Shown in pieces: positions 7,160 to 9,199 of a stretch of 9,199 bases of DNA. The DNA is from Burkholderiaceae bacterium (GTDB taxonomy: Bacteria > Pseudomonadota > Gammaproteobacteria > Burkholderiales > Burkholderiaceae_C), in the NCBI GenBank assembly GCA_023262645.1, contig JALRAA010000014.1, forward strand, positions 1 through 9,199, in the 5' to 3' direction. Position 1 is the stretch's first letter, and the number at the start of each line of letters is the position of its first letter. The position numbers and the translations under genes were made by a program. Below the pieces are notes generated by a model. The model did not search any database. It was not told the origin of the DNA and saw only the letters and a list, made by a program, of their open reading frames with translations.

Positions 7160-8089
7160 ATGAACCTACCTGTACCCAACGACAGCCAAGCCGCCGAGAT
7201 GGCGTTGTCTCTTGCGCTGCACCCCGATTACCGCATATTGCGCAGATTACAGCCCAGACATGTGTTTGCTGAGGCGACAGACGGACGCCGTTTGCTCAAA
7301 GGCATTGTGCTTGACACAGAAACCACGGGACTCAACACAGCGCTTTGCAAAGTGATTGAGTTGGGCATGATTCTGTTTGAGTTCGATCCAGAAACCGGAC
7401 AACTGCATCGCGTATTGAAAGTGTTTGACGAGCTCGAAGACCCAGGTATTCCCATTCCTCCTGAAACCACCGCAGTTCACCACATCACCGATGACATGGT
7501 GCGCGGCAAACGTATCAACGACCAAGAGGTGCGATCCCTGTTGGCAGACGCATCGGTGGTCATAGCCCACAACGCAGCGTTCGATCGGCCATTTGTCGAG
7601 CAGCGCTGGCCTGAATTTGAAAACAAAGCATGGGTATGCAGCATCAAAGACATTGATTGGAAAGCGGAAGGCTTGGGTTCTGCCAAGTTGGAATATTTAT
7701 TGCAAACCCAGGGCTTTTTTTACGAAGCGCACCGGGCCGAAATGGACTGCTGGGCATTGTTGGAATTGCTCCATATGGTGTTGCCGCAGAGTCAGCAACC
7801 GGTCTTGCTGCACTTGCTTGAAACACTCAACCAATCGCAAGTTCGCTTGTCTGCCTTGGGCTCGCCTTTTGACACCAAAGATTTGTTGAAAGCACGCGGA
7901 TACCGTTGGGACGGCGACAGAAAAACCTGGTACCGCAGTTTGCCCTCTGAAAACATGTTGGAAGAAGAGACACACTGGTTAAAGCAGAAGGTTTATTCGG
8001 GCAAGCGAGCCAGCATTGAGGTGGAAAAACTCGGTGCTACTTTGCGCCATTCGCTACGCCAAGGAGAAAAAACCATTGTGTCGCTGTGA
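7160..8089 (+). CDS. DEDDh 3'-5' exonuclease (DnaQ-like) with C-terminal extension
   Basis: A 309-residue exonuclease of the DnaQ/epsilon superfamily that should remove nucleotides from 3' ends using two metal ions. All DEDDh residues are visible: D52 and E54 in VLDTETTGL, D142 in IAHNAAFDRPF, and H191 with D196 in HRAEMDCWAL. About 45 residues precede the fold. After the domain, from about 235, comes an extra module with DLLKARGYRWDGDRKTWYR and a helical tail. It is longer than bare epsilon subunits and has no polymerase-binding segment I recognise, so repair or RNA/DNA turnover is as likely as proofreading. No Shine-Dalgarno precedes the ATG at 7160; an in-frame ATG at 7199 is the alternative but has none either. 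The stop is 3 bp from the end of the convergent gene. Confidence 0.9.
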   Translation: MNLPVPNDSQAAEMALSLALHPDYRILRRLQPRHVFAEATDGRRLLKGIVLDTETTGLNTALCKVIELGMILFEFDPETGQLHRVLKVFDELEDPGIPIPPETTAVHHITDDMVRGKRINDQEVRSLLADASVVIAHNAAFDRPFVEQRWPEFENKAWVCSIKDIDWKAEGLGSAKLEYLLQTQGFFYEAHRAEMDCWALLELLHMVLPQSQQPVLLHLLETLNQSQVRLSALGSPFDTKDLLKARGYRWDGDRKTWYRSLPSENMLEEETHWLKQKVYSGKRASIEVEKLGATLRHSLRQGEKTIVSL

Positions 8090-8105
8090 ATATCAATAAT
8101 TCACA
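8085..8105. repeat. Inverted repeat spanning two convergent stop codons
   Basis: TGTGAAT (8085-8091) and ATTCACA (8099-8105) form a perfect 7-bp inverted repeat with a 7-base loop. The left arm contains the exonuclease stop and the loop holds the stop of the opposite gene. The stem is AT-rich and lacks a U-tract, so any terminator role would be weak. Confidence 0.35.
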
Positions 8106-8476
8106 ATTTGCCAAGGCACCTCACACACAGGGACCACGGGGTAGTACTGTTGGCTGGTTTGGCAAAAATAAGCTGTGCGTGGCGGGCTGTAACCCACGGA
8201 CGGCGAGATGATGACTGTACTGACCGAAGGCTGAGCGTAGGTGTTGGCCCAATAAACCGTTGAGCCCAAAATCGCGGCGGCTGCCAGTGGCGACCAACCC
8301 CAACCACCGTGCCTGTGCCGATAACCGCCATTGCCGTGACCATAATCACTGCCGCGGTGTGTTTCATACCTGCTGATTTCACGTTCTTTGTGACGCCAGC
8401 GCGGGCTATCCGCCCATGAAACAGAAAGCAAAGACATATAAAGTATTAGAAATATCAGCGGCGTGCGGTGTTTCAT
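8093..8476 (-). CDS. Small exported Gly/His-rich protein, function unknown
   Basis: I do not know the function of this 127-residue protein. It starts with a clear signal peptide (MKHRTPLIFLILYMSLLSVSWA, cleavage after residue 22). A charged, Gly/His/Arg-rich stretch follows (GHGNGGYRHRHGGWGW, about 46-61), then a hydrophobic segment (PLAAAAILGSTVYWANTY, 63-80) that could insert in a membrane. The C-terminus, AYFCQTSQQYYPVVPVCEVPWQIV with C105 and C118, resembles a tail seen on many small exported proteobacterial proteins with the pattern YYC...YYP.V..C...W..V; the two cysteines may pair. The frame is open to 8539, but the ATG at 8476 has an excellent AAGGAGA and directly precedes the signal peptide, so it is chosen. 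Envelope location is inferred. Confidence 0.8.
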   Translation of the reverse strand: MKHRTPLIFLILYMSLLSVSWADSPRWRHKEREISRYETHRGSDYGHGNGGYRHRHGGWGWSPLAAAAILGSTVYWANTYAQPSVSTVIISPSVGYSPPRTAYFCQTSQQYYPVVPVCEVPWQIVNY

Positions 8477-8480
8477 ACAG

Positions 8481-8488
8481 TCTCCTTT
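8481..8488 (-). promoter_or_regulatory. Strong ribosome binding site fixing the 8476 start
   Basis: The minus strand reads AAAGGAGA ending 4 bases before the ATG at 8476. This rules in favour of the 127-residue product over the 148-residue open frame. Confidence 0.8.
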
Positions 8489-8537
8489 TGACCTGGCGGT
8501 GGGTAAATACTGTGCAACACACAAACAACGCTTGGTC

Positions 8538-8567
8538 AAGTCAGACGGATGACATGTTGTCTGGCTT
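8538..8567. repeat. Inverted repeat in the divergent spacer of two exported-protein genes
   Basis: AAGTCAGAC (8538-8546) and GTCTGGCTT (8559-8567) match as an inverted repeat with one mismatch, which becomes a G-U pair in plus-strand RNA, giving a continuous 9-bp stem with a 12-base loop. It ends 12 bases before the ATG at 8580. It could be an operator or a leader hairpin. I see no convincing -35/-10 pair in the 8477-8579 spacer. Confidence 0.4.
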
Positions 8568-8579
8568 AAGATTGGTCAC

Positions 8580-8909
8580 ATGAAAAAACTTTTGTTCTTG
8601 ATGGTTTATGCGGTCATGGGCACCGCGACACACATGTCGCTTGCCGAGCCTTACGTTTACCCCTCTGTGCACTTGCACGATTTACCGGGGCCATTGCAAG
8701 AAGCTTATCGCCACGAAAAACCCAATCTCGGTGACATTGGTCGCTGTGTAACCAGCTATGACAGCAGCATGGACCAAGAAAAAATGATCTTCACCTGCTC
8801 TATTTACGTCAAGATGTCAGCGGTGGCCGAGCGCAAAGCGATGGAGCGTTGCGAGCAGATGAAAGAAAAAAGAAATATCAAAGGCCCTTGCAAAGTGATT
8901 CAAGAGTAA
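8580..8909 (+). CDS. Small exported cysteine-containing protein, function unknown
   Basis: A 109-residue protein that I do not recognise. The first 22 residues form a plausible signal peptide (MKKLLFLMVYAVMGTATHMSLA, cleavage before EPYVYP). The mature part of about 87 residues is hydrophilic with four cysteines, C56, C73, C91 and C104, enough for two disulfide bonds in the periplasm. A charged helical region (AVAERKAMERCEQMKEKR, 81-98) precedes the ending KGPCKVIQE. The spaced pattern of Ala/Glu-rich helix, Cys, then Gly-x-Cys-x-Val loosely recalls small periplasmic domains such as DUF4189, but this is only a visual likeness. No good Shine-Dalgarno precedes the ATG at 8580. It is divergent from the Gly/His-rich exported protein and convergent with the MAPEG gene 15 bp away. 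Confidence 0.72.
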   Translation: MKKLLFLMVYAVMGTATHMSLAEPYVYPSVHLHDLPGPLQEAYRHEKPNLGDIGRCVTSYDSSMDQEKMIFTCSIYVKMSAVAERKAMERCEQMKEKRNIKGPCKVIQE

Positions 8910-8922
8910 GTTGCCTTGCAAC
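8910..8922. repeat. Short inverted repeat between convergent stops
   Basis: GTTGC, CTT, GCAAC fills most of the 15-bp gap between the stop at 8909 and the stop of the opposite gene at 8925. The stem is only 5 bp with no U-tract; it may be chance. Confidence 0.25.
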
Positions 8923-8924
8923 GG

Positions 8925-9199
8925 CTACATCAATAATTGCACATAGATAGCCAAGCAACTGGCATAAGCCACCACCCAGCATAAGGTTCTGACACTGGCC
9001 CAATCCAACAAATAAGCCAGCAAATACAACACACGAGCCACCACAAATATCAGGCAATAACGGTTCAGCACCGACGGGTCAAGTGACAAACCCATTCCCA
9101 GCACAACCGCAACTGCGAAAAAAGGAAATGCTTCAAACGCATTGTGCTGGGCTGCATTGGCACGGGCGCGAAAACCTGTTTGGCGAGACAACCATTCAC
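8925..9199 (-). CDS. MAPEG-family membrane protein, 5' end outside window
   Basis: This is the C-terminal part, about 91 residues, of a small integral membrane protein of the MAPEG family (membrane-associated proteins in eicosanoid and glutathione metabolism). The frame runs open to the window edge with EWLSRQTGFRARANAAQHN, so the true start, probably some 35-45 residues upstream, is missing. The motif RANAAQHNAFEAFPFF is the family signature for the loop leading into the second helix. Three hydrophobic helices are visible: FPFFAVAVVLGMGL, YCLIFVVARVLYLLAYLL and TLCWVVAYASCLAIYVQLLM. Bacterial members of this type have no firmly known substrate. Inner-membrane location is inferred from the helices. 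Confidence 0.88.
   Translation of the reverse strand, partial: EWLSRQTGFRARANAAQHNAFEAFPFFAVAVVLGMGLSLDPSVLNRYCLIFVVARVLYLLAYLLDWASVRTLCWVVAYASCLAIYVQLLM

Noticed and set aside
8488..8509. TTGACC and TAAATA considered as a plus-strand promoter
   Set aside because: The spacing is only about 10 bp, too short for a sigma-70 promoter.
8477..8539. Longer 148-residue version of the Gly/His-rich protein starting at 8539
   Set aside because: The extra 21 residues would hide the signal peptide, and the strong ribosome binding site belongs to the ATG at 8476.
8091..8940. The ten bases ATCAATAATT occur at both 8092-8101 and 8930-8939, each at the end of a minus-strand gene
   Set aside because: Ten AT-rich bases can recur by chance, the flanks differ, and the two genes are unrelated; there is no sign of a mobile element or attachment site.

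Overview
The window looks like chromosomal DNA of a betaproteobacterium, most likely order Burkholderiales and close to Comamonadaceae. This rests on the protein families, their similarity to betaproteobacterial homologues as I remember them, and a moderate GC content judged by eye. No taxonomic search was run. Gene packing is very dense. There are no rRNA or tRNA genes, insertion sequences, integrases or CRISPR arrays, and no stretch over 300 bases lacks a gene.

Left part (1-4744, all + strand): a tight run of four genes. It opens with the 3' part of a PAS-containing sensor histidine kinase cut by the window edge, followed by its FixJ/NarL-type response regulator. Next are folD (one-carbon folate metabolism) and prlC (M3 oligopeptidase A). 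Gaps are 35, 3 and 4 bp, so this is probably one transcript with translational coupling at the end.

Middle part (4735-6538): rpiA (ribose-5-phosphate isomerase A, - strand) meets prlC tail to tail with a 10-bp overlap. It is divergent from pyrD (dihydroorotate dehydrogenase, + strand) across a 37-bp spacer. RpiA belongs to the pathway that makes ribose 5-phosphate, the source of PRPP, and PyrD makes orotate. Both therefore feed pyrimidine nucleotide synthesis.

Right part (6551-9199): an exported phospholipase-D-fold nuclease (- strand) is divergent, with only 12 bp between starts, from a DEDDh 3'-5' exonuclease carrying an extra C-terminal module. Then come two small exported proteins of unknown function, divergently arranged around a 103-bp spacer that holds an inverted repeat. 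The window ends in the 3' part of a MAPEG-family membrane protein.

Most of the window is ordinary housekeeping sequence and I see no convincing undescribed system. The points most worth a second look are the C-terminal module of the exonuclease, the two nearly spacerless divergent pairs, the inverted repeat upstream of the small cysteine-containing exported protein, and the short U-tract-less inverted repeats at all four convergent gene ends.
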